Shown: positions 1 through 11,996, counted from the stretch's first letter. The stretch is DNA of 33,910 bases from Ichthyophonus hoferi (GCA_002751075.1 NAOQ01000403.1:1-33910); one strand, 5' to 3'. Made by a program: numbers and translations. The notes: a model not told the origin generated them from the letters alone.

Positions 1-82
1 ATACATACATACATACATACATACATACATACATACATACATACATACATACATACATACACACATACATACATACATACAT
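1..82. repeat. (TACA)n microsatellite
   Basis: A nearly pure tetranucleotide array opens the window. One unit is altered at about 60-63. It lies upstream of the first visible ADCK2-like exon, probably inside an intron of that gene, since the coding frame is entered at 268 through a splice acceptor. Confidence 0.95.
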
Positions 83-267
83 ATTTTCCATTATTTCTCT
101 TTTATGTGATATCTGCCTTTACCTCCTCTCCTCTCCTACTTCTACATTTTCCAGGGGCTAGCCTACATAGGAGAGTACATATGAGCCCACATAGTTCCCC
201 ATTTACATTATATATATCTATATTTATCTTTCCATATATAGCTTTATCCCAACTCTAACCCAATCAG

Positions 268-2215
268 ATCAAGGGGTCTGCGTCAGACGCTATCGCCGTC
301 ACCTAGCTCGGATTGGCCTAAATGCCTTTCTCCGCATGATATTGGTTGATCGGTTTGTACATGGTGACCTACACCCAGGAAATATCCTAGTGAGGGGGGG
401 TCCGACCAACCATGGACCCCCCCAGTTAATATTCCTAGATGCAGGTATAGTTATAGCGCTTAGTAAGAGGGATGGGGCCAATTTCTATGATCTGTTTGAT
501 GCCATAATAAGGAACGATGGACAGGTATGTATGTATATATGTATATATGTATGTATGTATATATGTACGTATGTGTGTGTATGTATATACGTATGTATGT
601 ATGTGTGTATGTATGTAGGTATTTATATACGTATGTATATATGTATGTATGTATTTATGTATATATGTATGTATGTATGTATATATGTATATATGTATGT
701 ATTTATTTATTCATTGATATAAACTGTGTGTGGTTGGCCCGTAGTTACACTTTCACTGGTATGTGATATATGCCTTTAACCATTGGTCACCCATCTGATT
801 GTCTCCTCCACTCATTTTCACATTATAATATGTATGGCCCTATCCTATGGGTTATTTATAATTAGGTCCATAAATAGAGCTTAATCTCATTTCGGTCGCT
901 CCTTTATTGCTTGTAATGCAAGATACTCTATTAATTTATGCCTGATTATATATTAATCTATGATTACTGTGATTTCTTGCCTTTTATGGAAGCATTAGGA
1001 TAAATAGGTTTTCCTATTGGTGGGACCGCCTAATACGACTTTTATGTGCCCTAATATGGCAATTTCCAGTGTCATCAAAACCCAAATTGGCAACTTCTTT
1101 CCGCATAATGGATTTATTCCTAATTTTAATTAGTGTGACTCGATCTGATTGAGTGCCACGCTCTGTATGATTAACTTTACTCTGCATATTATTGGTCGAT
1201 GTTTAATATGAACTAATTAATAAATACTAATGATTGCATGGTAGTATGGTGATCTTGGCCAATAGGAGCTAACCCTTCTATAACCTCTTCATTCAATCAG
1301 TCGGCAGGAATGCTTATGATTCAGAATGCACGTGAGCATGAATGCAAGGACCCTGAGGCCTTCTCCTTGGCCATTGGCGGACTGGTTGCTAAGGTCCATA
1401 GCAAATCATTTTCCATGGCGGTGGTTGATGTGGGTGCCATCATGAGCAAGGTGTTGTCTTTAGTGCGTGATTATAAGGTATATAGTAGCATGATACACTC
1501 TATACCCTACTGAAGGCTATACCTGGGAGGCCAATCTAACCAATCAAACTCTTCTCTAATTAAGCATATGCCAGTGCTCACATTGTGGTATATTCTGCAC
1601 TTCATATACATGCCCCCTGTCATATAATACATCATCTTATATCTATTTATATCTAGCCAATATGTCCATCCAATGGCCTCTTGCGTGATAAACCAACCTT
1701 TGCTTGTTTATTGGTAGATGTTTTTTACGATCTCATGACAGCCTCCTCTCATTATTCCTTTATCTGGCTTGACTCTCCTGTATTTGCATTGATTTTAAAG
1801 CTAATTTATAAATGGTTGTAGTGCTTTGACACGCCTCATGAGAGAGTAAGTTATCATGCTCATACTGCCATATGATTAGCTATGTAGACTAATGTAATTA
1901 TTGTAATTAACGTCTTGCCATTATAATACTAATATATAGGTACTATATTCCTCTACTCACTGGTCTATCTATTGGCAGGTCCTGATCGAGGCTAACTATG
2001 CTTCTCTCGTATTGGGTGTGGTAGTCATTGAAGGGCTTGGAAGATCTCTCGACCCCTCATTGGATATCATAAAAGCTTCTATTCCTATCCTTGCCCTGGC
2101 TAGAATCGAATATTATATGGAATCATTAGCGTGTAATGACACTAAGACCGACACTGATGATATACGAGATTGGACGTGGACCATGTTTAATAGTTACAAT
2201 GGATTAGCCTTATAG
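268..2215 (+). CDS. ADCK2: ADCK2-like ABC1/UbiB family atypical kinase (3' part, three exons)
   Basis: Partial gene; the 5' exons are outside the window. Visible exons are 268-524, 1301-1477 and 1979-2215 (stop TAG 2213-2215). Junctions keep frame and use GTATGT/GTATAT donors and CAG acceptors. Exon one carries the ABC1 catalytic loop HGDLHPGN (360-383) and the metal-binding D-A-G triplet (438-446), preceded by a typical FLRMILVDRFV helix. Exon two contains NAREHECKDPEAF. Exon three contains VVVIEGLGRSLDPSLDI, a C-terminal signature I associate with ADCK2 rather than ADCK1/5 or COQ8. Family knowledge: these are mitochondrial atypical kinases or ATPases linked to coenzyme Q and lipid metabolism. 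About 220 residues are seen here. The targeting peptide and the KxGQ motif expected further upstream are not in the window. Intron one holds a GTAT array beginning at its donor. ADCK2 rather than another paralogue is likely, not certain. Confidence 0.88.
525..715. repeat. (GTAT)n microsatellite starting at the 5' splice site
   Basis: The donor GTATGT at 525 is itself the first unit of a degenerate GTAT/ATAT array running about 190 bp. Open frames read through this array are translations of the repeat and are not genes. Confidence 0.9.
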
Positions 2216-3538
2216 TATCTTCATAAATATGTGACAACATTTTGTTTTTTCTGAATGAATGCAATGTTTGCTCCTCTTCACGTTTTTTCCTAATGAAGCC
2301 TAATTAGTTATTTAATTTATTTCATAAAAATGCCCTGTCTATGAGTGGCTTTATTTTTTATTACGCCCCATAATGAAATATTCTATGAGGGAACTTAAAT
2401 TTACAGTACCTCAGCTATGATCTAGCGGCCCTTCTAGGGGGCCTTCTAGGGGGCCATATAAATAGGGTACGTTCCAGGAATAGATGAATCTATACTATGA
2501 TTGGACTGCAATGTCACCCTTGTTGCTCTCCTTGATGAATAAACGAATTACATTTATCCTACTAATGATCATATGTACAGTCCTCTACCTGCTGTCAGAC
2601 ATATTAGGAGTTGTATTATTACTGATAGTTTAAACACTAAATAACATATCCTTAGTTACTTCAGTTTGTGTTGAAGTGTAATGGGTTTACTGGTCATGTT
2701 TCTAGTATAAGTATCATATAAGCCCGGTTTGATTTGGCTTGTCAGATAGATTTGGAGGTAACTTACAGTAATTACGCAATTACGTTCTAGAATTATTTTG
2801 CAGAAGTTCTGGAATCTTGAGTATACTGGACCAATCTTGAGATGTAAGGTACTGTGTAATTTTATTGCATTTAGACACAAAGCAAAGTCATCATGGAGCT
2901 GCTACTTGGTGACTCAATTAACAATCAATACACCATATCCAAACCTTACCTGATAAAAGCACCTATTTTTCTTTTACTAGCACAAGTCCATATCAAATTT
3001 ATTGGTATCTTGGTATTAACCAGTTGCAAATGTGCCATGACTGTGTTTGAAGCCTTGTATGTTTTGTGTTGCTAATGAGGTCTATGGCTATGTAGGAATG
3101 CCAATTAGATGAACACTGGGTGTTGAAACTGTTAAACCTAATAGATAGATTTGTAGTACTACAATTAACTAATTTTTGAAATATAATTTCTTCTATTTAT
3201 GTTAAAGAAGACAAAAAATAAAAATATATTTATTGAAATGGGACTGCCAATATAATCTTGTATAGGCTGTGACTTATATTGTGAAGCTCTGGAAATAAAA
3301 TATTGCATGTCTTGAAAGTTAAAAGCAAAATAACACTTTCAGGCTGTTCCTTAAGATAAATGGATATGTATATCTATATTGCCATATAAATATATAATCC
3401 TATAACTACACAAGCCATCCAATCAATACATCTTCTCAATGATTGGATTGAACTTTTATTATTCTCCCTGAAAAATATGGAATACATATCTTTTTTGAGA
3501 TCACTTGCTATATGTATAGGGATATGTATATAGCATAC
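2216..3538. other. Intergenic stretch, no gene seen
   Basis: AT-rich sequence without a convincing coding frame. It holds a possible AATAAA signal at 2538, a short direct repeat of CCTTCTAGGGGG near 2430-2453, and a TATAAATA-like box at about 2456-2465 with no gene start close behind it. Short open frames here have no recognisable family and low-complexity composition. Confidence 0.5.
2538..2543 (+). terminator. Possible polyadenylation signal of the ADCK2-like gene
   Basis: AATAAA about 320 nt after the stop codon. Such hexamers are common by chance in this AT-rich DNA. Confidence 0.25.
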
Positions 3539-3847
3539 TGTCAGCTATCATTTAATGGCTGTTTTAATTAAATTTACTTTTCTAATCAGAGTGGGTAATA
3601 ATCTTAATTACTACTTTCAACAAGCATTCTAGAGTTATAAGAGAAATAAAAAACCCTGTCTGACATCTCACGTCAGTAGGTCTATTTATACTTTATTTAC
3701 ATACACATGGTAAACACGCTAACACTAAAGTTAGATTGAAGCCACTTAATCAAATTAGTACAATCAAGACCCTATAGGAAGCCTAGTAATTAAGTGGTAT
3801 TCCTTATAGGATAAACCCAATACATAACACTACCTCTGAAACTAACA
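3539..3847 (-). repeat. LTR-like repeat, left copy
   Basis: A stretch of about 309 bp bounded by TG at 3539 and CA at 3847 that matches the right-hand copy at 5141-5353. It lies just downstream of the minus-strand RNase H copy, where the 3' LTR of that copy is expected. Read on the minus strand it begins TGTTAG and ends CTGACA, as copia LTRs usually do. Confidence 0.7.
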
Positions 3848-4505
3848 TTAATTAAAAATATATAACGTTTCAATTCAAACATGCATTATCACCCAAATAC
3901 TTAACACATAAATATGTAATTTTACAATAAGGCTGTACTTGAACATAAACATTATGCCATGAGGAGCAGTCACTCAATCCACTCAGTTTGATGGCATTGT
4001 TCTATACTACACCAGTCAGCAACTTGGTACCAAAGTCCACAACATTAAAAGTGGTGTTTATATAGCCAAGGATTACCTCACTGTTGGCTACCTTTTATTT
4101 GGTGAAACACTGCCTCAAAGCAATGTGCTTTATCTGTGCCCCAAATATAATAGCTTCTGTCATAATGATAGAACTTTTGTTGTCACCATGGATGTGGGCT
4201 AGGAACTGGTTGTCCATGCCGAGTTTTTTAAAAAAAATTGCAAGCCAGATTGCTTTGGGTGCTGTATCCACCAGTATAAAGAATTCCACCTTGGTTGAGC
4301 TCATAGCAAGCAATGGTTACATGTGGGACTGCCACTGGATGAGGGCCCCATTGATTACACAGACCTGTCCTGATGTTGACCCAAGTTCTTTGTAGGACCC
4401 CATAAAATCTGAATCTGAATATGATTCCAACTTAGGGGTGCCTGGATGATAGACAGTGCCTATGTCAGGGTTATCTCTAATATATGCAAATATACTTAAA
4501 TATGT

Positions 4506-4813
4506 AGAAGGCTTGCCCATCCAGGTCATCTTATACTGCTTACACGATTTGGACATGTAGTCTACATTATCTTGTGGATGAATCCTTGGACAGGCATAAA
4601 AAATCGTCAACATAGAAACAAACGATGAGCATAGGTCTGTTATCCCAGGGTATAAAGATACAGGCCTCTAAATGTGTAAGGTAAAGACCCATGCTCATCG
4701 TTTGTCTCTATGTTGACGATTTTTTATGTCTGTCCAAGGATCCATGAGATAGTGTAGACTTCATGTCCAAATTATGTAAACAGTATAGGATGACCCGGAT
4801 GGGCAAGCCTTCC
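4506..4813. repeat. Inverted repeat of copia reverse-transcriptase sequence
   Basis: Arms 4506-4632 and 4691-4813 are near reverse complements with scattered differences and a spacer of about 58 bp. They come from the same part of the copia reverse transcriptase, so the palindrome is two element copies meeting in opposite orientation, not a functional hairpin. Confidence 0.85.
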
Positions 4814-5140
4814 ATATGTTTAATTTTGTCGGCTTTGGAAATATCTTGCTTGGATGATGGATCAATTGCAGTGCACATTGGGACATTTTGCCAATGAAAG
4901 GTTTTAAAGTTTTGGGGAGGGGGATCTCCCTAAAGGGTCTATAAACTTTCCTATGCCAGCTTCTATGCCAGGGGATCGTAAGAAGGAGTTACTCTTAACA
5001 GACAAGGCTGCCTAAATGGCAGACCTTAAGTTGCTTTTATAGTGCATGAGGTGTGCACGCCCAGACTTGGCATACTACAATAGGGTCTTTAGTCATTTTT
5101 CGAAGCAGATACATGTGGGGACATGTTGGGTCCATAACCC

Positions 5141-5353
5141 TGTCAGCTATCATTTAATAACTGTTTTAATTAACTCTACCTCCCTATCAGAGAGAGTAAT
5201 AATCCTACCTACTTTCAAAAAGCACTCTAGAATTAGAAGAGAAATAAAACCCTTACCTTACGTCCCACGTCAGTAGGTCTATTTATACTTTATTTATGTA
5301 CACATGGTCAGTACAATCAAGATCCTAAGGGAAGCCTAGTAATTAAGTGGTAT
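5141..5353 (-). repeat. LTR-like repeat, right copy (shorter)
   Basis: Similar to 3539-3800 and in the same orientation, but shorter. The shared blocks begin TGTCAGCTATCATTTAAT and end near AGTAATTAAGTGGTAT. It abuts the plus-strand copia fragment, an orientation that does not fit a simple intact insertion. Confidence 0.7.
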
Positions 5354-8288
5354 AAAATAGCTAAAATTGATTTACCCAATTTTCAGTACAGTAAAAGTTG
5401 AAAATAAGTTAAAATAAATATGAAAATGAGCTATAGTTATCTTCCTGTGTAGCTAGCTCTAAGGCTGTCTTGAGCAAGAGACTAATAGTATGTTCCCTAA
5501 ATGATTGGTGGAAGGCCTGTAATATTCACCCCTGGAATGATGGAATAACCTTTGCAATCTTTAATCAGAAGCCATTCAATAATTCCAGCCAATGATTGAT
5601 TGCTATAGTTTACGATTTTAGGCACAGAGGATGCATTAAATATCTTATAGTTTTTTATTGTTTTCTAAGTAGACTTGCGTATGCACACTAATGCCTAGTA
5701 TAAACAGAAAAAATATAAACCTCATCCAAAAAAAAAAAAAAAAAATTACTCCCTTTCTTCTAGTACACTGCAATTGAAAATTAAATAAAAATAATTACGG
5801 AAATGGACTATAGCTATCTATCTTCACATGGCCCCATAACCATTTTTAACATGACTATTCAACATATTCAGCCAATGATTGGTTTGGGTGGGTATGATCC
5901 AGTTCATTAAACATGGAATAAGAATTATTTGTTTTGCAGTCGTTTGCTAAATAAAGTGGTATATGTGCATAAATAATTTGTATAATAATATAAGCACACC
6001 AGCTATCAACGCCTTCTCAAATAGTCAACTACACAGCTTATCTATATGGTTATAGAAGACAGTAATTAGGGAAACAAAATGTGAAATTTTATGAAGATGG
6101 TCAACAGAAATCTCAATGTGGAAATAAATACTATAGTTATTCTATGTATCCAGTAATTTTATTCAGTAAGTTAATTTAATGATTGGCGTAGAATATTTAT
6201 AGTATGACATAAAATATATCTACCAATACTGTGTTTGTATTGTCTCCAAACAATCGATTTATTGGCTATGTGGTTATGGAATGGGAATGCCCTATCTTGT
6301 AAGCGTTAAGAGCCCCCGATCTGAAAGCTTGCCAAGAAGAGTCGATAGGGAATAAAGTCAATGCATAATTTTATAAATTCATTTGTATCTACGTTGTTAG
6401 CCTTTTTAAGCCACTAAACCAATCAACAGAGTTCATACAAAACATCTTTGCATCCTCTAGCACATTTACTAAGTCTTCCACCTGCAATATTACCTCAAAT
6501 TATAAAGCAATGAAGATCCTTGTGGAGTATTTGAGCACCTATGCTGTCAAATCTTTTTTTCAGGTATTTTCCATCTTTCAGGCTCAGGCCCAGGAGTCAA
6601 GTAATACACCAACCAGCTCTATGTCGATATTGAATCTATAGAAAGAGAGAAGGCAGTTTCCCTTTTTGCCAACAAGGATCCTATGGAAATGTTGACCTTG
6701 CTGATGCCAGTGGCATTTAAAAAATAACCTTTAAACAAACTAAAACCAAGTTGATTAGAAGAGAAAAAAACGGGTCAAGCTCTGCATAGAATCTTCACAA
6801 AACCTGAGAGCAAAGTAGCTAACAAAAACCCGAACATGACCCAAATTGAGAATAAAATCCCTTCTCTTCCAGGCCCTTAGCTTAACATGTAATTCTAAAA
6901 AGGTAGTGAAACTCATTGAAGAGATCACTATTAACAGTGAGGTTAGCACCAGGACAGTATATAAGGCTACTGCTTGCCTGTGTGCAACCATTTGTGGGGA
7001 GTGAGATTGCACAAAAACAAGGAATATACTATAAGTACTTCTTTTGAATTTTAATGCCATCTTTGAGAGTTACTCCACCTCCCAAGTCCTTAAAGAGGAA
7101 GTGCTTCAAGAATCTTCTTGAAATACTTTCCAAATCTGCAGCCAAATCAACTACCAGTCCACTGATAAAAATCTTTAATGATGCAGGTTGTTGCCATTGA
7201 TACTGGTCAATTATGCATTGTAAATTAATCAATCTGGTTTTATTTTTAAAAAATACTTGGTGTTAATTTTATGTCTCTTAAGATAAACACAAGAAAGCAT
7301 TGTTTGTAAATTAAGAAATACATACAATAGATTTTTTTTTTAAACAAACCGAGTCTCTTTTCCGTTTTTGAAAACACAGAGTACCACAAAATAAAAACTA
7401 TTCATTTACCATAGTGAGTTTTATTTATAAACGTTTCTTAAACAAAACTCTCTGGTCCTAGTACAATATACATAATGATATATAGATAAAACCAAAACAC
7501 ACTCAGTTGATCTCAAATCATAAAGATTTTAAAAATGAACCAATGCATGTGTAATGTGCCGTTTATAATTGATAAATTCTTATATTTTTCCCCATTCCCG
7601 TCTGAAAGACCATTTTCATGTAGGAAAATTATTAAGAAAATAACAATAAACGATTAACTTGCAGCTAGTGGTGGCCACCTAGTTATATATGAAGGACTGA
7701 CCCTGCATAGTAGTGTAGTCTGGTTGCTAAGAGAATAGCATATAGCTTTAATGAATATATTCCTTATTTGAAATAACAGAAGTGTATGGAAATGGATATC
7801 AGAAGAGTAGATGGAGACACTGCTGTTCCTTTTAACAACGTTTAATCGTTGATAGAATAAAATATTTATTACATAATCTGATACATAAAAACCAGGTCTA
7901 GTATAAGTTATATATATATATATATATGTATGATAAGATCTAAAGGAAGAAAAAAGAAGAATATTATATTCATGTACGCATTGCCAAAACACACGGATAG
8001 AGGCATATACGTAAAGGTACGGATATGCATATATGCGGCCATGATATAGACTAGGAATCACAAAGTAGGTGTTTTATTTCATTCATTAACCTATCTTTTA
8101 ATCACAATAAATATAACCGCCAATAACAAACTTAAAATAAAATATTGAATCTACAGCTCATCACCTCACTGGAGAAAATAAAAGGATAAGTCTAAATATA
8201 GTAAAGGTCTGCTAAGAGTAGTGTAGGTGACATAGGAAACATAAGATATACAAAGGCAGCATTGGTGGCTCCCTCCCTCATCCTCCCC
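5354..8288. other. AT-rich intergenic stretch with possible decayed repeats
   Basis: No confident gene. It contains an 18-A run at 5728-5745, a TA run at 7908-7927, and loosely similar blocks near 5385-5440, 5770-5815 and 6060-6140 that may be old repeat units. At 6480-6740 (+) and 6755-7232 (-) there are open stretches of ordinary-looking amino-acid composition (for example a segment with SIEREKAVSLFANKDPMEM). I could not assign these to any family. They are best read as decayed coding or transposon material. Confidence 0.45.
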
Positions 8289-9734
8289 TTATGCCTTCTC
8301 ACCCTTCCCCTTCTTCATATACAACACCTCTGTCCTAATCACATGCTTGAATCCCTTGGTTACCGCACTACCTTCATGCACTAAGCTACCCATGCTATAT
8401 CCATGAGGGAATACCATGATGTTACCCATTTTCGGCCTGATCCCGCGAGCATCCAAACGCACCTCTCCCTTTCCTTCTCCTTCTTTATCAACCGCAGTGT
8501 TGAAAAATGTAGTTGCCCCACCCTCAAAGTCATCATTGAGGTAGAAAAGGAAGGTCATTTGAGACCATTGATCACCTGTGGCATCATACACATACTTACC
8601 ATCCTTTATCCCACTGGCAGGCCAGGCCCCATCTATATGAGGGCGATAGACATTACCCTGATCATAGCGATACAGCCTGAATCTAGCATTGATCCCAGTC
8701 AAGGCACATCCTGCAATCTCCTGGTGAAGGTGTGGTCGCACACGCTCAAACAAAGGATATAGGAAGGAATCGTCGGCTAGCCATACACAACCCACTGCCC
8801 TATCCCCTTGGGAAGAGGTCCTGGACGCACTGTTAGTTGCATCTACCGTGCCAAAGGAATAATCAACATCAGAGGTATAACCCATGGCATTAGAAAGGGC
8901 TATAATCTGTTGGCATTCAAGTGGAGAGAGAACCCCGGTAAGGCAGATGGCACCCTTAATAAAAGGACATTCTACACGGCCTACAGTATCTTTAGTGTAT
9001 GCAGGGTCAAGCTTGATGGTATTAGGAGCGGCAACAAAAATGGGTGCACCAGTGTTGGTAGGGATGTTGCGGCCAGCAGTAGTTGGCTCGTGTTCTATAG
9101 TATGGAAGGTATTAGCATAGTCTGAAGGTTGGGGGAGAGGGAGAGGGGTGGCAGGAGGGGAACGGGGGTAAGCAGGAGGGGCCACCCAGTCAGGATGGCG
9201 ACATATCTCAGCAAAGATGACCGGGTGCTCATCCACTACCATTGGGGCAGCATCTATAGCATCTGACCTGGTAGGCAGGCTAGTATCCTCTCCACTTTGG
9301 TCGGATGGTGGAGGAGAAGGACCTGGTACTGTCTTGGGTGTGGTAGCGTCTATAATGGCACATAATAGTCTAGCTGCCACCTTAGGATCAGTAGCCAGGT
9401 CAGCATATCTTACCCAGCGCTGAACCGACCCTAACTTAGGCACACTACCACTAACACCAAGAGCCGTGAGAAGTGTCAAAGTCTTCGCCCATTCTCCTGC
9501 TACAAAGGCCTCCGTAATACGTGCAGAAAGATGCTTCTTTTCTATGGTCATGCCTCCTGTAGTAACTATAGTCTTGGCGTTGGGTGCCTTGTACCCCTTG
9601 ATACCGGCTAGGGTGGGTCTAAAGGGCTTCTTCTGGTATGTTTGGTTAATGTACCCGGTAGTGTTGGTAGGCTGTGGGTTGGCCGCTGCTGCTTTAGCCG
9701 CAAGCTTACGTTGACGCTTCATAGTTTTCCCCAT
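8289..9734 (-). CDS. 2OG-Fe(II) oxygenase, prolyl 4-hydroxylase-type catalytic domain
   Basis: Single-exon gene of 481 residues. The C-terminal region (about 255-475) is a P4H-type double-stranded beta helix: HID with iron ligands H366 and D368, distal ligand H453 in LVHEGSAV, and K463 ten residues later as the likely 2-oxoglutarate contact (the spacing seen in collagen P4H). FLFYLND and EGGATTFF (about 395-411) are typical core strands. The N terminus is basic (MGKTMKRQRK). A helical segment at about 70-130 with VPKLGSVQRWVRYADL resembles a region I recall next to such oxygenases in some fungal proteins. A proline/serine-rich linker follows (about 134-210). No signal peptide is evident, so a cytosolic or nuclear hydroxylase is more likely than a secretory collagen-type enzyme. 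The substrate is unknown. The start at 9734 is the first ATG; M5 is an alternative. Confidence 0.92.
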   Translation of the reverse strand: MGKTMKRQRKLAAKAAAANPQPTNTTGYINQTYQKKPFRPTLAGIKGYKAPNAKTIVTTGGMTIEKKHLSARITEAFVAGEWAKTLTLLTALGVSGSVPKLGSVQRWVRYADLATDPKVAARLLCAIIDATTPKTVPGPSPPPSDQSGEDTSLPTRSDAIDAAPMVVDEHPVIFAEICRHPDWVAPPAYPRSPPATPLPLPQPSDYANTFHTIEHEPTTAGRNIPTNTGAPIFVAAPNTIKLDPAYTKDTVGRVECPFIKGAICLTGVLSPLECQQIIALSNAMGYTSDVDYSFGTVDATNSASRTSSQGDRAVGCVWLADDSFLYPLFERVRPHLHQEIAGCALTGINARFRLYRYDQGNVYRPHIDGAWPASGIKDGKYVYDATGDQWSQMTFLFYLNDDFEGGATTFFNTAVDKEGEGKGEVRLDARGIRPKMGNIMVFPHGYSMGSLVHEGSAVTKGFKHVIRTEVLYMKKGKGEKA

Positions 9735-10434
9735 GTTTATTGCTATTAGAATACCGAAAAACTATAAACTAAATAAAATAATATAATAAATCTAATACGC
9801 TCAAGTGCAATGCGCAGTAGCTATGGCTGGCACATGTACCAGGCTAAATATATGGCAATAGGATTGTCTATATTATTATATATATTAGATAGTATCCAAT
9901 AGGATATGATGTTTAAAGCTACCCAACTTGTGTTTAACTTTTGTTTATCTGTCGAGATCCAATGAAGCCATTCATACTACATACGTAAAGAAATGTGTTA
10001 AGATAGGCATTTGTGAAAGAGTTTCGAGTTTCATGTAAGTTAGGCACTATACAAGGGTGGAAAAATCAGTGTAACTGGTGGTCAATTTTTCCTGTAATTG
10101 TAGTGTACATGTAAAGAAATCTTAAAAGCTTAATCTTTAATGAAGGATTGGGACCTCTGTCTCATCTATGGCTATTGCAGTCATAGGAGACTGGCCTATT
10201 TTTCATATTATTTTCAAAAAAAAAAATTTTTAATAGGTGTTTTTTTTTCACTATAAATCATATTAATCATCAATTAAAAATAAATTATAACATTTAGATA
10301 TAATTTATCAAATAAATGTATAGGAATAAATTCTAAACTAGCTATGGAACCAACTTATTATGTAAAAATCAGTAAATTATATATAATATATACAAGATAT
10401 ATTGTACAGAACAGAAAAATATACATGCCCGGCT

Positions 10435-10924
10435 NNNNNNNNNNNNNNNNNNNNNNNNNNNNNNNNNNNNNNNNNNNNNNNNNNNNNNNNNNNNNNNNNN
10501 NNNNNNNNNNNNNNNNNNNNNNNNNNNNNNNNNNNNNNNNNNNNNNNNNNNNNNNNNNNNNNNNNNNNNNNNNNNNNNNNNNNNNNNNNNNNNNNNNNNN
10601 NNNNNNNNNNNNNNNNNNNNNNNNNNNNNNNNNNNNNNNNNNNNNNNNNNNNNNNNNNNNNNNNNNNNNNNNNNNNNNNNNNNNNNNNNNNNNNNNNNNN
10701 NNNNNNNNNNNNNNNNNNNNNNNNNNNNNNNNNNNNNNNNNNNNNNNNNNNNNNNNNNNNNNNNNNNNNNNNNNNNNNNNNNNNNNNNNNNNNNNNNNNN
10801 NNNNNNNNNNNNNNNNNNNNNNNNNNNNNNNNNNNNNNNNNNNNNNNNNNNNNNNNNNNNNNNNNNNNNNNNNNNNNNNNNNNNNNNNNNNNNNNNNNNN
10901 NNNNNNNNNNNNNNNNNNNNNNNN
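10435..10924. other. Assembly gap (490 N)
   Basis: Unresolved bases; nothing can be said about content. The true length may differ from the number of N. Confidence 1.
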
Positions 10925-11900
10925 ATCGTAGTTCCCGCAATGAGTGAGCAACGATAATCATAGGTTTTCGGCAGCCTAAGAATCGACAGCTAATATTTTT
11001 TTGCCAGTAAGTATGTTGACATCGGTTAATAATAATATATATCGTTTATGCCACAAAAATATATTATCCTTATTTATTTTAGTTTTATTTACTGTAGTTT
11101 AGGATTCTAATATGTTCTTATAACTATATAGTGCTTCATTTTATGTACTAATGAATATATGCGCACTAAAAGGCTACTACAATATTAAATAACTTTTATA
11201 ATATCAAAAGTAATTTATAAAGAATAAAGAAATGGTATCAAGGATGCCTGTAACATGGTTATCTAAGTACTCTATTGAAATTGTAATAAAGGAAATTGTT
11301 GGAAATACTTGAAGTAATTCGGTAGTAAAATGATTATATTTTGTATTAGAAATAGCTGGTATGTGTTGCGCTTATAATGAAGTTGTGGTGAATTCCTAAC
11401 CATTAATTTCATATGTAATCACGGTTATGCTAAGAGCAATGTGGTTGTGCAGTGCTTTATCTCTCAATGTTAAGTTTAGATTATACATAGCATAAACTTC
11501 TGCTTGTCTACTTATAATGATTTAAAAGGTATAATATAGCAGCCATAGCCATAGTAATTGAATTAATACTTGTTTCATTAAGTTATTGCATCTTGTTACA
11601 ATCACAAAACTAATGATCACATACTGATAGCCAATTTATGATGATTATGGGATTATCCATGTCTGGACCAATGACTGATGCAATTGCAATACCCTGCCAA
11701 TCAGACAGTATCCATACCTGCTTTTTGGAGACAGAATTGCTAGATCCCCTTAGAACATTTATCTAGGCAAATAGATATTACATTACTATATACTATTATA
11801 TATTATAATTACATAGACGTAGATTATATTAGGATAGAATTAGTTTATTACACAACTTCACACCTAGCATTAGAATTAACCACCACGTAGTATATTAATA

Positions 11901-11996
11901 TCTAGTGTTTGACTAAACATATTTAAACTACTAACATATACAACTAGATTTGAATAGCAGCAGTTGTTAGTACATAATATTTAATCAAACACAGTG
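11901..11996. repeat. Imperfect inverted repeat, MITE-like
   Basis: The left arm (about 11901-11945, with TGTTTGACTAAA and CTACTAACA) pairs with the right arm (about 11959-11996, with TGTTAGTACAT and TTAATCAAACA). A few gaps and a short loop separate them. It may be a small non-autonomous element or a chance AT-rich hairpin. Confidence 0.4.

Larger units (their letters stand above)
3539..5353. mobile_element. Fossil Ty1/copia-type LTR retrotransposon remnants, two partial copies head to head
   Basis: The left copy reads on the minus strand from about 4632 down to about 4000. It shows the end of reverse transcriptase, then copia RNase H (an HGDNKSS motif, then QIKHIALRQCF) and a C-terminal tail resembling the family's AD-FTK-L ending. 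The right copy reads on the plus strand from about 4691 to 5130. It starts with the reverse-transcriptase YVDD region and ends near a CARPDLAYY motif. The two copies share an inverted stretch at 4506-4632 and 4691-4813. LTR-like repeats flank the pair. Both copies are clearly broken, each with several breaks and large missing parts (no gag or integrase seen). The element looks old and inactive. Confidence 0.85.

Noticed and set aside
527-766. Open frames rich in Met, Tyr, Cys and Val
   Set aside because: They translate the GTAT microsatellite of the ADCK2-like intron.
4024-4040. TTGGTACCAAAG resembling a copia primer-binding site
   Set aside because: It falls inside the sequence coding the C-terminal tail of the minus-strand copia copy, so the likeness to the tRNA-Met complement is probably chance.
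6755-7232. Two overlapping minus-strand frames (101 and 67 codons)
   Set aside because: They look more like coding than most of the desert, but no motif or family could be recognised and the frames are short, so they are not called as genes.
7654-8061. Minus-strand frame of 135 codons
   Set aside because: Tyr/Ile-rich composition, contains a TA run, and has no family resemblance.
8403-9714. Several plus-strand frames over the oxygenase
   Set aside because: They are antisense shadows. The minus-strand frame has intact catalytic motifs and full length.
10344-10961. Long open frames on both strands across the gap
   Set aside because: They consist of unresolved bases; the few real codons at the edges show no coding character.
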